Positions 1-13,389 of a stretch of 64,000 bases of DNA are shown one piece after another. A program made the position numbers and the translations under genes. The notes under the pieces are model-generated. The model saw only the letters and a list, made by a program, of their open reading frames with translations, did no database searches and was not told where the DNA came from. Origin of the DNA: Acanthopleura granulata (Eukaryota > Mollusca > Polyplacophora > Chitonida > Chitonidae); contig JABBOT010000029.1 of NCBI GenBank assembly GCA_016165875.1, positions 3,702,774-3,766,773 of the forward strand, read 5' to 3'. Each line of letters opens with the position of its first letter. The stretch's first letter is position 1.

Positions 1-1740
1 TTGAACAGGCCTACGGGTTGCCGGCAGTAGTCGTGGATATAAACCTCTTTGGCTAATCCACGGTTGAGTGTGTCCTGGTAGAAGCCGTTGGCATGGATTA
101 GAAAACGGCGAGGGAAAGTATGCCTCCTTGTCGAATGCCCGTTCTTATGCTCACTGAACCGACACATGCTAAATACATACTCTGACAGAACGCTCTGCAT
201 GTTCCACCCGGGCCAAAGTCTGTGCACTTAGCTGTTTACTGTTGCTGATATGTGAGGAGTATAAGCACATCAACCTGTGTTGTGGCCTGATCTCACGCGT
301 ACGATTTGAGGATTTTAAACGTAGCCGACTGAACTCACCGTATCCAGCATAAAAATGTTCGATGACGAATTTTCTGTCATCGTGCAATGCTTGAAAGGAA
401 ATATGGTGTAATGTGCGAAACACCGATTACTGTTGTGCGGTGAGTTAGAGAGACCACGGACATATGACGTGACATGTACTAGCTCTTGACCATGGGACAG
501 TGACATCGGGTGAGTACAACAACAACCTGTTATAAATGTTAAATATGCCACTATGATCCAACCATACTATGCGAAATGGGCAAATAACATGTAGGCTGAT
601 CGACATTTCAGGTAGAAAATAGTGCCAGGGTTATTTAATATTATTTGAACAAAAGATGAGACAAATAACGGGTATTCCGATTGATTGATATTTAAGGTCG
701 CAAAAATATGTACTTGAGGATACACCTCAAGTGAAGAAGATCCAGAGTTCAATTCTGTGTCTGGGAACAACAAAACCTTTAGTATATTGTACTCTACAAG
801 TCTGCTCTGGCATAAAGCACGTTAATACACCAGTCCTCAAGATAGATTTTCAACGTAAACAACCAAACAACAGACAAGTGTACTGATTAAGAAGTAGGCA
901 AATGCGAGTCATGTAAAGGCGAGCAGAGATCTTATCTTCACTGATTTTGCGTGCTTCTTTTTTTTTAAAGCAACCAATGCCTTAAAGGAACCGGATGTAT
1001 TGTATCCGACATACCGCACAGGTTATTGTCCTCTCTATATGAAAAGCGGTCTTTTGCAATTTTTTTCCTGTACCATATGCATACATAAAATTCGGAAGTG
1101 ACCGCATGGGTTATTAGGCCAACAAATCGCTGATGAAAACTTCCGATACATCAGTGATCTTAGCTCCCTGGTTATATACGTTCACACACTGTCCCTAAGG
1201 ACGAGAGGCTGACTGGCTGACATGAAACCCTAACTTTCAAATGAGATCAGACAATGAATTCGCATGTTCTACACCTTCAGTGTCTCCACTGACCATTTTC
1301 AACACCATTGAGAACAGCTTATATGCTCACCATTTCAGTTCTTTATTTCTTCTCTGGTATATTCTTATAAAACCTTATTCTAAATTAGCCATTGATCACT
1401 GGGGTCGAGGGCTCGAATCTCACTGTTACCAGAAAAAAGCTCTCGAATAAACCGTTTAAGAAAAAAAGAAAAAAAAATTCAACTTCTTACTTTATTTAAT
1501 GTTTGAAATACTTATATGTTGTGGGGAATTGTTTCTGTGTTTATTTACGAGGGGTGTCCATTCTGCATTCTTTGCATCGGCAGTGCCGTCACTCATCGTA
1601 TGACAAGGCCAGTCGTTACCCACAAATGCACTCTTCGTGACAAATGTTTGTATTATATTCACGTATAAACCAGTTTTCTGTTGCTGACAGTTCTTATGAT
1701 TCAACGATCCCCTGGCATGTATAGTGTTAATTCTTTCCCC
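1..1740. other. Non-coding stretch, no gene seen
   Basis: Only short open frames without protein-like composition occur here on either strand. Around 1395-1425 there is a weak tRNA box-B-like string (GGCTCGAATCTCAC) followed by an A-rich tract at 1460-1478, which could be an old SINE remnant. It may hold the promoter and non-coding first exon of the plus-strand gene at 1763, but nothing specific can be pointed to. Confidence 0.5.
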
Positions 1741-1762
1741 TGTATTTCACAGAAGCGTCAGT

Positions 1763-2833
1763 ATGGTGGACGAGACGGACAAAGCCCTCATTTCGCTCGG
1801 CGTCCTGGTAGGAGCGGCTATCATCTCCGCGATCATTGCCAAGATTGTGGACATCTGTTACGATCGGGCTTCCATAAGAGATGACGCCAGTGACGTGAGC
1901 GAGCACACGCGTAATCTTATTCGCGCGAGATTAACTGTGATGAAGTTCCGTAAAAAAGGGAACAATGATGTGAAGACGCCACTGGAGTCCGAGACGGAAA
2001 AGAAAGACAATGCCGTGAAAGTGTTCCGTATTTGGTCCGCCAAGAGTAGAGCGCGAGCTAATCCGGGTATTTCAGACAACAGCAAAAATCAAGATGGCGG
2101 CGGGAAAATTGAAGTGGAAGACATTGTAGACGAGGAAAGTAAGATCACCAAAGATAACTCGAATAATGGAACAGTGGAGAACACAGAAAAAGTGGTGACT
2201 GTTGATGAAACGGTGCATATTTCCGCTAGTACAGAGATGAAACGACCCAAATCAGCTCTGAAAAAGCCTAAACCAGCGGGAGAGGCAGCGAGTTCTGGAA
2301 GTGTCTTGGAAGGCTCTGATGGCGTCAGGCCTAAGTCAGGTGTAAAGAGGGTGACAATAACTGAGCCCGTGGCGACCCCGGGAACGGAAGATGGGCAGAG
2401 GACACCAGGGAAATCAGTATCCCCTGGGTCAAGCCCTGGCGGCAGCGCGGGCACACCTTCCGTCGAGAGCACAAGTAAACCCGAATCTGAAGCTCAGATA
2501 GAACCGCTTACAGCGAAGCAGAACGACAGCCCTAGTACATTGAAGGGATATGAGGACGGACGGGGTGGAGGAGGCGACCCCTCCGGGGCTGAGGTGGGTG
2601 TGATCCGGGCATGGGAGGAGGGGAAAGGTGGTCAGGGCGGTCACGAGGCCCGAGGGAGCTCTCCGGGAACATCCCCACTCAAGGGCAAGCTGAGTTGGAA
2701 AAACACGTATGTTTTATATAGGGGCACATCTGACGACCAACTCCTTAAACCCTTCACAACTAATAGCAAATCGAAACCTAAACCCAAAACCAAAAAGCGA
2801 GATTTCAAGAAGTCTGCTACTGGCAAGAAATAG
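1763..2833 (+). CDS. Unrecognised single-pass membrane protein with long charged tail
   Basis: The reading frame encodes 356 residues from the ATG at 1763. The frame stays open 13 codons further upstream, but a pyrimidine tract ending in TATTTCACAG at about 1742-1751 looks like a splice acceptor. I therefore take this as a last exon whose first ATG is at 1763, with an untranslated exon upstream. Residues about 7-30 form one hydrophobic helix (ISLGVLVGAAIISAIIAKIV) followed by Cys-Tyr-Asp-Arg. The rest is hydrophilic, rich in Lys, Glu, Ser, Pro and Gly, and predicted disordered. Two related short segments, PKSALKKPKP and PKSGVKRVTI, sit in the middle, and the C-terminus is very basic (SKPKPKTKKRD, ending in KK). 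The layout suggests a membrane-anchored cytoplasmic tail protein. I recognise no family, no catalytic motif and no neighbour-based clue. Codon use and frame length well above the local background support a real gene; the function is unknown. Confidence 0.7.
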   Translation: MVDETDKALISLGVLVGAAIISAIIAKIVDICYDRASIRDDASDVSEHTRNLIRARLTVMKFRKKGNNDVKTPLESETEKKDNAVKVFRIWSAKSRARANPGISDNSKNQDGGGKIEVEDIVDEESKITKDNSNNGTVENTEKVVTVDETVHISASTEMKRPKSALKKPKPAGEAASSGSVLEGSDGVRPKSGVKRVTITEPVATPGTEDGQRTPGKSVSPGSSPGGSAGTPSVESTSKPESEAQIEPLTAKQNDSPSTLKGYEDGRGGGGDPSGAEVGVIRAWEEGKGGQGGHEARGSSPGTSPLKGKLSWKNTYVLYRGTSDDQLLKPFTTNSKSKPKPKTKKRDFKKSATGKK

Positions 2834-3555
2834 GATTAGGTGGATAATACTGAGAAATACTGCCATAAGTTACTTTCCTTTTGCTCGTGTGAAGCCTATG
2901 GACTCATAACTGTCCCAGGCTATATTCTGCACATTTAATCACACGTAATTTTCCTAAAATTCAAAAAAAATAACAGACCTAACATCAAATCATTCAGATG
3001 GCTAGACGACAGATGGGGACCATTCTCTTTTCACACTTTATCTCTGATCACGTGTTACCCGTGTTCTTCTCTGCCTTCAGTGATATGTAAAACTTAAGCC
3101 GCGAAATCAATAAGTGTATTATACAAACGTTAAGTGAGCTCGTACTTTTGCATCACTATCCTTTCACCCGCATGGCTTGATCACAGATTCGGTCTATTAT
3201 GTACCGACATCCTTCGTGTCTGTAAGTCACAGTATTTTCTAAAAGCGGAAGCTCAAAAGCCTCACAGAATACTGAATATTTTCTCTTCAAACACATGGAG
3301 AAAGAATTAATGATTTAATTTCGCAGTGAAATGCTTTTTTTGAAACTATTCACAGGGTATCTCTATTGTAACGTAGGTTCACACTTAAAGTTAGCGCCGT
3401 AGTACTCAATCACTACAAAGCTTACTTCGACTGCTAAGTGATCTTCCAGGAAACGCTGCTTGCTTGAGCCAAACTGCGTGTTGTGGGTTTAAATTACACC
3501 GTGTGCTTCCGGTACAACGCTTGCTTTCAGTTCTCAGTGCATAAAACAACAATGA

Positions 3556-3591
<36 letters not shown>

Positions 3592-3593
3592 AA

Positions 3594-3648
<55 letters not shown>

Positions 3649-4684
3649 AACCTTTACCTGCGAATGATAACGTTGCTCAAAATCCGGAAAAAAACCCCAA
3701 CCAAATCTTGAAACTTCAGGTAAATACCGTGTTGGATTCAGCAGGCAAAGTTACATCGAACAGGATACAATTTAATGTGTCCTTAAATGATAAACTTACG
3801 AAGAAAATGGAGAAAACTGAAAAATAGGGCACATAACGAAATAAAGATGGCCGCAGATGACTCTTTTGTCTACGGAATTCAAAAGTTATTTACATTTCGA
3901 GTTGGTCTTCATATGTGGTAACAACATATAAGCGATCTCGTTCAGCTGTTTTGGATAAGAAGAGTTTTTAAGGTTATGAATGAAACTCAAAATGGCCGCC
4001 AAACCACGGAACCGTTAAAAACTCCGAAAGTGTCAAGCTCAAAGTGTACAAACACAGGCTTCAAACAGTTTCAATAGGTGTCTTGCCAGGATGGCCTGGA
4101 ACCCTAAAACAAATTCATATAATGTGTACCTTAGTATATTCAGAAATTATTCCGTCACAATTCAGGGCAAATATTATCAAAAACTGCTTAACCCCCCCCC
4201 CCCCCAAAAAAAACAAAAACAAAAAACAACAAAACAACATGTTTGTGATGCAGTGAAATATTTTGTTTGTTGTATCTCCATGCAATGTCAACAGCTGTGT
4301 CTAACCGTGTTATTGGTATTGTTTGGGTTTCTTCTTCACCAAGGGCACTGTGTATGTATATGTCGATGTGTGTTGGTGTTGTGTTGTATTGTGTTGCGTT
4401 ATCATGAATGTTTTTGTAATCCTGATCATATTAAATATCAAATGTTGCCATAGATTTTCCAATTGTCCAGCCCTACGTGAGATCGAAGAGGGAGAGAATT
4501 CTTGGTCGCACATCCATTAGGATCTCGGATTTTACGAAATGCATTTCCAATGTCATCAGGAAATGTCTCACGCCAAATTCAACCCTTTGTGTGAGAAGAC
4601 GATTTATTCTTCTCTAGATCTTCCTCTACCATGTAACATTCTGAGTTTTTATTCATCTCACATCACCTTTGGTGATATAGTATT
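2834..4684. other. Non-coding stretch with simple sequence
   Basis: The 3' side of the preceding gene. It contains a compound AAAG/AAAT microsatellite near 3554-3650 and a C-run followed by an A-rich tract at 4192-4235. No frame has protein-like composition, and no polyadenylation signal could be assigned with confidence. Confidence 0.5.
3554..3650. repeat. Compound (AAAG)n(AAAT)n microsatellite
   Basis: About nine GAAA units run directly into about fifteen TAAA units without interruption. This could be a SINE or retrotransposon tail, but no element body is recognisable upstream. Confidence 0.9.
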
Positions 4685-4815
4685 TTTAATTTATTTATTT
4701 ATGTAACTAGTGTTTTACACCAAACCCAAGTATATTTCACTTATACGACGGCGGCCAGCATGATGGTGGGAGGAAGCCGGGCAGGAAACCCACGACCATT
4801 CGCAGGTTGCTGGTG
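4685..4815 (-). mobile_element. SINE family A fragment (tail and body)
   Basis: Read on the minus strand, this is the body and 3' tail of the commonest SINE in the window. On the plus strand the order is TTTATTTATTTA, GTGTTTTACACC, ATTTCACTTATACGACGG, GTGGGAGGAAGCCGGGCAGG, AACCCACGACC. The tRNA-like head is missing. Confidence 0.75.
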
Positions 4816-7800
4816 GATGAATTCCTTTTAACTTTCTGTTTCTAATATAAGACTACACTATTGCTGAACACTGTAAACAGATTTTGATGGCTGTTATCAC
4901 GCTAACCACACAAGCCGTTAAACACATGCACTTAAAAAGTTGGTGATAACTGATAAAGCGTGGGTTCTGCACAGCTCTATCCTGTACATGTATCTAGTAT
5001 AACTGTGTTGTTGCTATTGCTTAAAGGATGATTGGTATGTAAATAACTTAACTTGTGGTGTTCTTGTCTTGGTGTAATGCATGTAGATAAACTCTCCAGT
5101 ATCTTACTTCAGCAATATGTCTGATTGTTTTCATGCAGGTGCATATATAGCACTGTCCATTTTCGTCCACACTTAACTGTACATGTATTTCTGTATTTGT
5201 GCATAACTTTCTTCCTCTAAGCGTGAATCTAACTAAAATGCCAGCGTCTGTCGAATTGTGAAAAATTGTAGTAAGTACTCTAATGTTAATAAATGTTTCT
5301 TCCGCCGTTGAATGTTTGTCGATGTTTATATTTATCGATCGACGCTAACATGTCAAACCGGGAATCGGTGGGAACTTACTGTACATTGTATTTTCGTCTC
5401 TTTTTTGGCTGTGTTACTACTGTGATCACTGACATGAGCACTATATTGAAGCCCAAGAATCCAATCTGTAATGCACTCTTTGTCGTGTCTTATACACTAA
5501 TTCCATTAATCCCACAATTCCGGGGGTGGTCTATGGGCATATAGCGTGTTAGAATGAATAGTGGCTCGCTTGTACCACTCGCAAACTCTTTGAGAGGCAT
5601 TTGGAAGCTCACTGGGTAACATCACCAGTTTTGTATGAATGGCAACTTCTGATTTCTTAGGTTGCAAGGTTTCGATGTGCATTTTAACATCGTGGCAAAA
5701 CGTTCTGACATCGTTTGACAACGATGCTGGAATGTACATAGAAACGCCATCGAAGTCCACATGGAGAGAGGTACATTAGGATTAATCAGGATTAGGAACA
5801 TAACACTGCGGGATTATTTTTACAAGGGTCCGTAATATTATGTGCCCCTAACTAGCCTGATCCGCAAAAGGACAGTTAGTTCACGATCGCCTGGCTACCA
5901 TAAGGGTGTGTCAAGAGAAATTAGCATAGGTCTGGTTGCTCTAGACACTATGGTAACCGTAACACTGTACGCTACGTCATGGAATGGTTCACTAACAGGC
6001 CCCAAATGCCCTGATCGCTATATTAAGCATGGGACAGGAGACGTTTTGTATCGCCAAGCGACGTATGCCCAAGGCTGTCCGTTATCACTCTTGTAACGAC
6101 GTTTACGTAACGCTACTAAGGCTTTGCCAAACAACACTAATCTGGCTACCGGTGAATATTTATGTACAAAAACAGGATTTAAACATTGCGCTTTCTTACA
6201 CTTACTTATACCTTATCCTTTTCTGTTTAATCATTTCACTAAACTTTTGACAAATAAAATAAATGTTGTGAAACAAGACCTAATGGCTACCGTGGATCGC
6301 CGAAAAAATGTAACTAATATTCCGTTCAGTTCAAGAGAGCACGAGTTTTAAACTAGATATCTGTTTCCAGGCCAAAAGCTGAGTTAGTTGTGATTTCCAT
6401 GGAAAGATGATGGTCGACTGGACGAGGCCGACAACCGCGCATGCGCAGATGTGCCGACAATTGGAATGATGGGGCGACGAAATTTTCTCGGACTAACAGT
6501 TGAAGTGCAATTGTGGAATTGAGCAACCAAAATACGTAACACCGATTTCTGGCTCAGAAAAATCTCTGTTGGTCAATAGCCAGATTATCGGCAGAACATA
6601 TGGACCACTGAAGTTTTAAAGTTGTGAATCAGTTTAAAAATCAAACCGCCAACAGCAACAATGATGAGCTATCAATAGAAAATGATGTCTTTTTATGAGT
6701 TTTGTATGATTTACCCTGAGACAGTATAAAAACAGATTCCAACCTGCAGGTCACACGGAAACGAACTGGTTGTGCTTCTGTGTGTATAAAGAATGGTGAT
6801 CGAGATGTCATTTTTATTTTGAGATGCAATGAGGCTTACTCAGAAACCTGATGAAGAATGCAATATAATGCCAAAGTTACGTGGACCAACAATATATGCA
6901 ACACACGCGTACCATTTCTAAGACCATGTGGAGATGTGCTCCTCTGCCTATAGTTGGACTTCACCCGGTCTGTCGCTTGTTTCCAGTCACTGACGAAGGA
7001 ACAGCGCATGCGTGAATCTCCCTGATCGGACAGATCAACTCATGGGTCGTCTGTTGCCAGAAGAAGCATTAGTGAATGTTAACTTAAACAGATTCGGCCC
7101 CGTTTCAAGTAGGATGGCTACATGCGTTTCGGGCACGTGGGTGGGTTACGTTTATATACAGATGTTAAACCTTTGAATCGGAAAGAATTTAATACTTGTA
7201 TATGTATGTGAAATGGGCAAATGTGCTGTATTAAAATTATTGTCAGTTTGAGATTTGCGATTTTTTCTGGTATACGATACAAATTAACATATGCGCCCGT
7301 CTCCGGTTGACTGGCATTTCCATCTCGTTGCTTTCTCTGGCTGTGATTAGTTTTGATGTATTTGTCAGGAACTATTTAATTTAGTTAAATAGTTAATTAA
7401 TGATTAATACGCTCACAGAGTGTCAGCGATTGGAACTCTCCTTCGCATGTTGTTACTCGCAAAATTTGAGCTCAACACCTGCAGTACTGTTTTAGATACC
7501 ACTCTTAGCATTTACGTTGGCATTGCTGTCATTGGATGCCGCTGCTGACAGACACACTGGGAATATGCCATAGGGCCCCACTGCATTTATTTGTACAGGC
7601 AACCTTAAATTGTCACGACAAATCCATTTGTTCAGAAATTTTCCCACGACGTTGGAAGTGGTTTTTAAAGTTACACGGGCGCACTTAATTTCCCGACTAT
7701 TTATGCAGTAGTAAATGTCAACTTCAATCCGAAATATCAGTATAACACTCGGGGGGGGGGGGGGGCAGCCATCTTGAATAACAATGACCTTACGTCAGAA

Positions 7801-8017
7801 ATTATTTGTTAAATTGAAAAAATTCAATAAGTTCAAAATTAGTAATGCTTGCGTGATTTCACCATTTTTCATAATGAAAATATTTTACTTAGATTTGAAA
7901 ATAACACCGAGCCTACTTTTTGGAGAAAGATGGCCATTCAATACACACAGGACTAGAATCGGCCATTCACGACGCACACCCGACGATAAGCGAAGTGGAT
8001 TAGGATTTTCTCAATTA

Positions 8018-8066
<49 letters not shown>

Positions 8067-11000
8067 TACCAACCTTTCGTGTGTACCACCTTTCTTTACC
8101 ATTGAGGGTGAAACCAAGTCTCATCATGCCGAAGAAAATGTCGCTGGTAATTAAGAATCTAACTCCAAAAACTAACATTAGTATGTCACTCTAGAGCTGA
8201 CCCAATTGTTAGGGGCATAAAAGTGACAAGGCAAAACAATTAGCCAACAAAGGCAGTTTAACACAACTTTAAACTATTTTACGTAAGTTCCGTTTTTGTT
8301 GTGTCGTTCGAATGACCAACTGAAATTCTCGAAAGCCAAACTTAATATCTCGTGGACACAAGTAATTCTGCATTTCTATTCACAAGTCATTTCCAACACA
8401 GGACATAATGGGGTCTGAACCTTTCCAACCCAAAATAACATGTGTGAAACTCTTTTAGTTGTGTTTATGGCGTACTTTTAAAAAAAATGATAATAATAAT
8501 TAAAAAAATGTATTTCACCTTGTCACTTTTTACGGCTTTGTAGTGTCCATTCATAGATGTGAGAAAACGCAGAGAAACCAGCATGGCCACATTTGAAAGA
8601 GAAACATTCATCAGTTTCGACGATGTCCGAAAGACATAGTGGTTACCTCAGTCACGAAATTCAAATGAATATGTTGATCTTACACGGCGCGTGACCGTGT
8701 TGTCGCATCAGATCGAACGCGACGAGTCAAATGAAAAAGAGGACACTCCTTTCTTCCACCATTAGCAGCTTTATAATAAAAACGGTTTTAGTTGTTTTAG
8801 CAAATCAGCATTAGCGTATGAAGTGGTTTCAATGACACCCCGAAGAATCATTGAGCAAAGCCATGATTCACGTTGACAATGGAAGTTCTGGTAATGTTCG
8901 TTTCCTTACGTTCTTCTTCGTGGATAGCGTCCCTGCTTATCACCCGTTTTTCATAGACACGACGGCGCTGGTCTCAACGCCTTGGCAAGAACGATCTTTC
9001 CAACGCACAATCACAAACACAATCGGGACACAAAGCCTGGAATTTACATTTACAATTACTCATTGCTCACAAGTTTTATACAACACGTAAACGTGAGAGC
9101 ATGTGAACCACTTTAACGGCCACTGGTGATCCGTTTCTTAAGTGCTTATTGCAGTCCACTTTATCCGTTACTTGATCAGGCTTTGCTCAGAAAAAACCGA
9201 TATGCTTTTGACGTTGTCAATGATTTTCAAGAATATTTCACATACGAAGACGGCCAACTTCTTGAGCGCAAGGAGATGGGAGATGGCAAGTAACCGATAA
9301 ACTTTCCCACGTGTGACATCTGTAGAGTTTCACTTGCAAGGGACATGGTGTAAGGCAAGTGAACCCTGTGACCGCAATGCGACGAAGTCTTAAATTTTGA
9401 CTTTAGCCAAAAAAGGCTCCAGCATGAGAAATTGGCTCCAAGCGTCCCCAATTTGAACCCCCTAGGTTCACAAAGTAAGCCATGAAGTCAAATTTTTAAT
9501 TTTAACCGAAGTCAAACCAAACTTTTGGCAGTACTTTGATGACACCTATACTGGATCCCAACACAGGAGTGTAAAATCTGATATTTCAAAAGCATATCAG
9601 GGCCTACGGGGCTGGACATATTCACGTAAAAGGACTGTGTTTAATTCGTTTATCTGATCCTTTGTCAACTTACAAATTTGCCCACGTGTGACGTACATAT
9701 GTACAAATATGCACGCCATAGTGGTGATAACAAGTTCTCATATAAGCGTCGTCGACCACATACTGACACCACGGCCCCTCCGATACTGAGAGTCGGGGAA
9801 TGCACAAACTCCCAAGCCCAAGTCAAAGTGTTGAATTAATCTTCCATACAACCCTATGGTGTCCCTTTGCCTTCAAAAGGTATTACAACTAAACAAACAC
9901 ACAAACATGTGCATTGAGAGACTGGCGGGCCTTTACGCCCGTATTCTCACTCAAACATGAACGTTCCTATATGTATTGGCGTCCAGGCCTCTGGCAAACA
10001 GACAACAAAGTACTGTCCTCAAGCAGAATTCAAACAAAACCGGCGAGATCCGGTCAAAAATCGGTATAATTTGTATTTTTTATACAGTCTACAAATCTAT
10101 CCGCTACTTAAAACATGTAATATTATAAATTCAATCCTGGTCCTAACAAACTTGTATAATTGTTCCTCATATACCTTAACTAATAATCTACACATAAGTG
10201 AGGAAAATAAAAAATCACCGAAGAAAACATATGTACTAAGTAGATGTCTCAGAAACTGAAGAAAACTTTGATCTTTGGTCTATTGGTCTTGGATATATGT
10301 AATGTGGAAAGCACGAACAGCTTCAAACTGGTTTCAACATTATACCAGCCTCAAACTGGTTTCAACATTTATACATGTATATGCATGTATGTGCGCTATA
10401 TGTATAATAAAACTTAATTATGGGTGTTGAGAATAGGGTAAAATTAAAATCTCAAAATTGTCAACTGACTGGTACCTTGCCTCCAAAGTAGCTCCTGTTT
10501 TAGATGGCTTGTAGGATACTATATGACAGAGTAGATCTACTGCCAGAGTATAGTACGGAACTACAACCTCTCCAGAGTTATCTCTTTTATAACATGTACA
10601 TGTGTAAATATGAACTAGGTAACAGGATATAGTATGTCATAAAAAATTATTCTATAAATTATACATCTACATGTATATGAATCCAAATACAGTAATAAGT
10701 CAACAAATATGCATACCGGCTTCCAAATTCTATCACATTTGATTCACACAACCACTAAAATCCATAAATCTGCACAAAAATGTATACCCGTAGTATTATG
10801 ATACCACCAACAAGAATAAAAATAATTTCATTTGCATATTCAGCATTTTCCATATGATAATAAATTCACAAATGTACTGACCACAGTCAGTGGCTCAGGC
10901 AGTTTTAGATCAGCAAATCAGGGCTACCGTAACATATGATAAGTATTAACCGCTTCATTCAGATCACCGGACTTGTGATCAGTATTATGCTAACCTGTCA

Positions 11001-11110
11001 GTGTACTTGTGGCTAAGTTATTGTTGGAGCTGAAAGTAATTATTGCGTTTAATTACCACTATTACATATAATGCAGATATAGACAGTACAGGTGTAGGTA
11101 GCTATTTCAG
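4816..11110. other. Long non-coding stretch, no gene seen
   Basis: About 6.3 kb of AT-rich sequence with short open frames only. It contains a 15-base G run at 7751-7765 and an (AT)n tract near 8023-8063. A minus-strand open frame at 5506-5760 (84 codons) has fairly protein-like composition but no recognisable motif or splice context. I see no RNA gene, SINE or tandem array here. Confidence 0.5.
8023..8063. repeat. (AT)n microsatellite
   Basis: About twenty uninterrupted AT dinucleotides between CATT-type flanks. Confidence 0.95.
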
Positions 11111-11124
11111 TCACTTTGGGGGGT

Positions 11125-11385
11125 CTTGGTGGATCGCCGTTAGCACAAAACAAAGGCTCATGAGACTCTCACCAATGTAATTCCAGTTCGAGCCCAACTT
11201 CCGGCTGGCTTTTCCACCAGCGAATGTGGGATGGTCTGCCAGCAACCTGCGAATGATCACTGGGTTTTCCCTTGGGCTCTGCCCAGTTGCCACCTGCTGT
11301 AATGCTGGTCACGTTCATATAAGTGAAATGTCTTGAGTACTGTGTAAAACTCCAATCGAACAGAAAATATCTCTGCAGTGGCATT
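11125..11385 (+). mobile_element. SINE family A, near full length
   Basis: A degraded tRNA-like head (GTTAGCAC, then CTCTCACCAATG and a box-B-like CCAGTTCGAGCCC) is followed by the conserved body (GTCTGCCAGCAACCTGCGAA, GGGCTCTGCCCAG) and the tail AGTGAAATGTCTTGAGTACT then GTGTAAAACTCCAATC. The divergence from other copies suggests an old insertion. Confidence 0.75.
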
Positions 11386-12761
11386 ATGCTTAATTATTGC
11401 TTGACACTGAATACATAAGTAAATTCTTAGGGTAATACCATTCTGGTGTCACCTGTTAAATACGATCTTGAAGCTGGTACACAACAATAAACTTATCTAT
11501 CCATATCCTACATCCTATCCTGCTGGTAGGAGACTGAGCCCGGTTTTCTCCACACATATACCCCATAACCAAATCGTACAACTGAAATATTTTAACACAA
11601 GAACTATTTTAAAGCATAAAATGCCAAACAGATATGATAAAACAGGGAAAAAAATGGGGGACGAAAAAAGAGAAAATCAATGTTTAAAGAAATTACATGG
11701 TACCTTTTCACCAGTCTGAGAAACAATTACCAGAAACCAAATAACACACAAACATACCAACACTGCAATCTGTAATCTCAGGTGAACTGTGAAAAATCAA
11801 ATTAAAATGTAATTCTCACATGTCTCCCAAGGTATTAAGGGAAATACACATCTGGAATACTTAAGGAGAACACACGTGTGTCTTTCACACAGTAAAAAAA
11901 AAAACGGACATGGGCATGCAGCAATACAGTCTTAAAAAACCTTCAACATTTCTGTTGATATACATATTTAGAGCATCAACACCTAATAGGAATTATGCTG
12001 AAATTGCAACGTGTTCACACTAAAAGTGTAAGTTAATGTTTATTTTGACATTTTTTATATTGTTATCCAAGACTGTTTATTGCAACATTCACATTTTAAT
12101 CTTTGGATGATAATCTGTGGGTAAAATACAGCTTTGCATGTCTCTGGTTTAGATTGGACTGTGATGTGTCCTATCAGAGACTATTACAAGAAGACAGAAT
12201 TGATTTTAACAACTTAGAAATAACAAGAGAATAGGCTAATGGGATGATCTCCATCTTTTACTGTATAAAAGGTATAAATGATTATTAAAACATGCAACCA
12301 ATAAAACGTATTAACACTGTGTACATACTTTTGATTTATACAATGATAGCAAAGTGTTTGGTACACAACCTTTGCCAAGATTTAAATTGCTGCCCAACCG
12401 CCTTCAGGTTATCATGTAATGTTATTGTCACAAAATAGTACTAAAAATCTCTTAATAAATAAATGTAATAGATACCTTACTTAACAGTAAGGAGCTCTAC
12501 ATGTATGTAATAAATTCATATATTACAGATTGTATACCCTGCATCACAGTCACCAATTAGACAAACCAATTTTGTACATATTGAGAAACTTAGAAAACTT
12601 GATTAAAGTTAAACACTGACATTTTATAATGAATGCATGAATGATGCATCTATGTTGTGTCAAAGGAGAAGTAATACAAATTTCAAAACCAATAAATACT
12701 GAATAAAGAAGACGAAAATTGTTTAGTGGCATGAGCCCCAAAGGATTAAGCAGACATATCC
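11386..12761. other. Non-coding AT-rich stretch
   Basis: No protein-like frame is visible. If the candidate exon at 12762-12821 is the last exon of the minus-strand Mpv17-like gene, this would be its 3' untranslated region and downstream flank. Confidence 0.4.
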
Positions 12762-12821
12762 TCAGTCTCCTCCCTGATTACTTGTCCTGTAGTCAGTACA
12801 GCCACCCAAAGTGTCAACTTT
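12762..12821 (-). CDS. Candidate terminal exon of the Mpv17-like gene
   Basis: On the minus strand a good acceptor (TTTGTGGTTTTCAG) is followed by 19 codons and a TGA when read in the phase left by the possible donor at 14918 (AAG then GTGAGA). A second frame through the same segment also looks coding and ends in TAA a little further on, so the reading frame is not certain. Joining it would replace the seven-residue read-through end of the Mpv17-like protein with a 19-residue tail, closer to the length of vertebrate MPV17L. There is no transcript evidence, so it remains a possible alternative end. Confidence 0.3.
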   Translation of the reverse strand, partial: KVDTLGGCTDYRTSNQGGD

Positions 12822-12884
12822 CTGAAAACCACAAAACACATTACATATATAATACACAATGATGATTGTTATCGTTATGGATGA

Positions 12885-13185
12885 CACCGTGCAAGATCCT
12901 GAGAAACTTCCTCACATACAAGATCCTGTGAAACTTCCTCAAATACAAGTGAAACTTCCTCAGATACAAGATCCTGTGAAACTTCCTCAAATACAAGTCC
13001 TTGAGAAACTTTGTCATATGTAAGATCCTGAGAAATTTTCTCACATGCAAGATGCTCAGAAACTTTATCACATGCAAGATCCTGAGAAACTTTCTCATAA
13101 CCAACATCATGAAAAACTTTATCATACGCAAGATCCTGAGAAACTTTGTCATATACAAGATCCTGAGAAACTGTCTCACATGTGA
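12885..13185. repeat. Minisatellite, about 27-bp unit
   Basis: About ten imperfect copies of a GATCCTGAGAAACTTYCTCA-like unit, mostly 27 bp with some longer. Because 27 is a multiple of three, both strands stay open for over 60 codons, giving repetitive pseudo-peptides (RKFLRILHV on minus). It lies 5' (on the minus strand) of the candidate exon at 12762. Confidence 0.85.
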
Positions 13186-13389
13186 CACACAGGTATAAGT
13201 ATTCGCTCTGAATTGGTGGAATTCTTTAACACACAGAGGAACAAATGTTCACTTATTGTCACTAAGCTCCAGTGAACACAGAGAGCTGGGGAATCCCCAA
13301 ATGTCCTGTCCAGGCCTGGCTGGAGCCTGTGTGTAGAGTGCCTTAGCGACTGATTGTCATCAAGGTCATTGGAAGACAGGTATGTACAC

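Noticed and set aside
5506..5760. Minus-strand 84-codon frame with protein-like composition
   Set aside because: No recognisable domain, no splice context and no neighbour support. It could be a fragment of an old element; not strong enough to call.
12841..13198. Basic repetitive open frames on both strands
   Set aside because: They are produced by the 27-bp minisatellite; both strands are open for the same reason.
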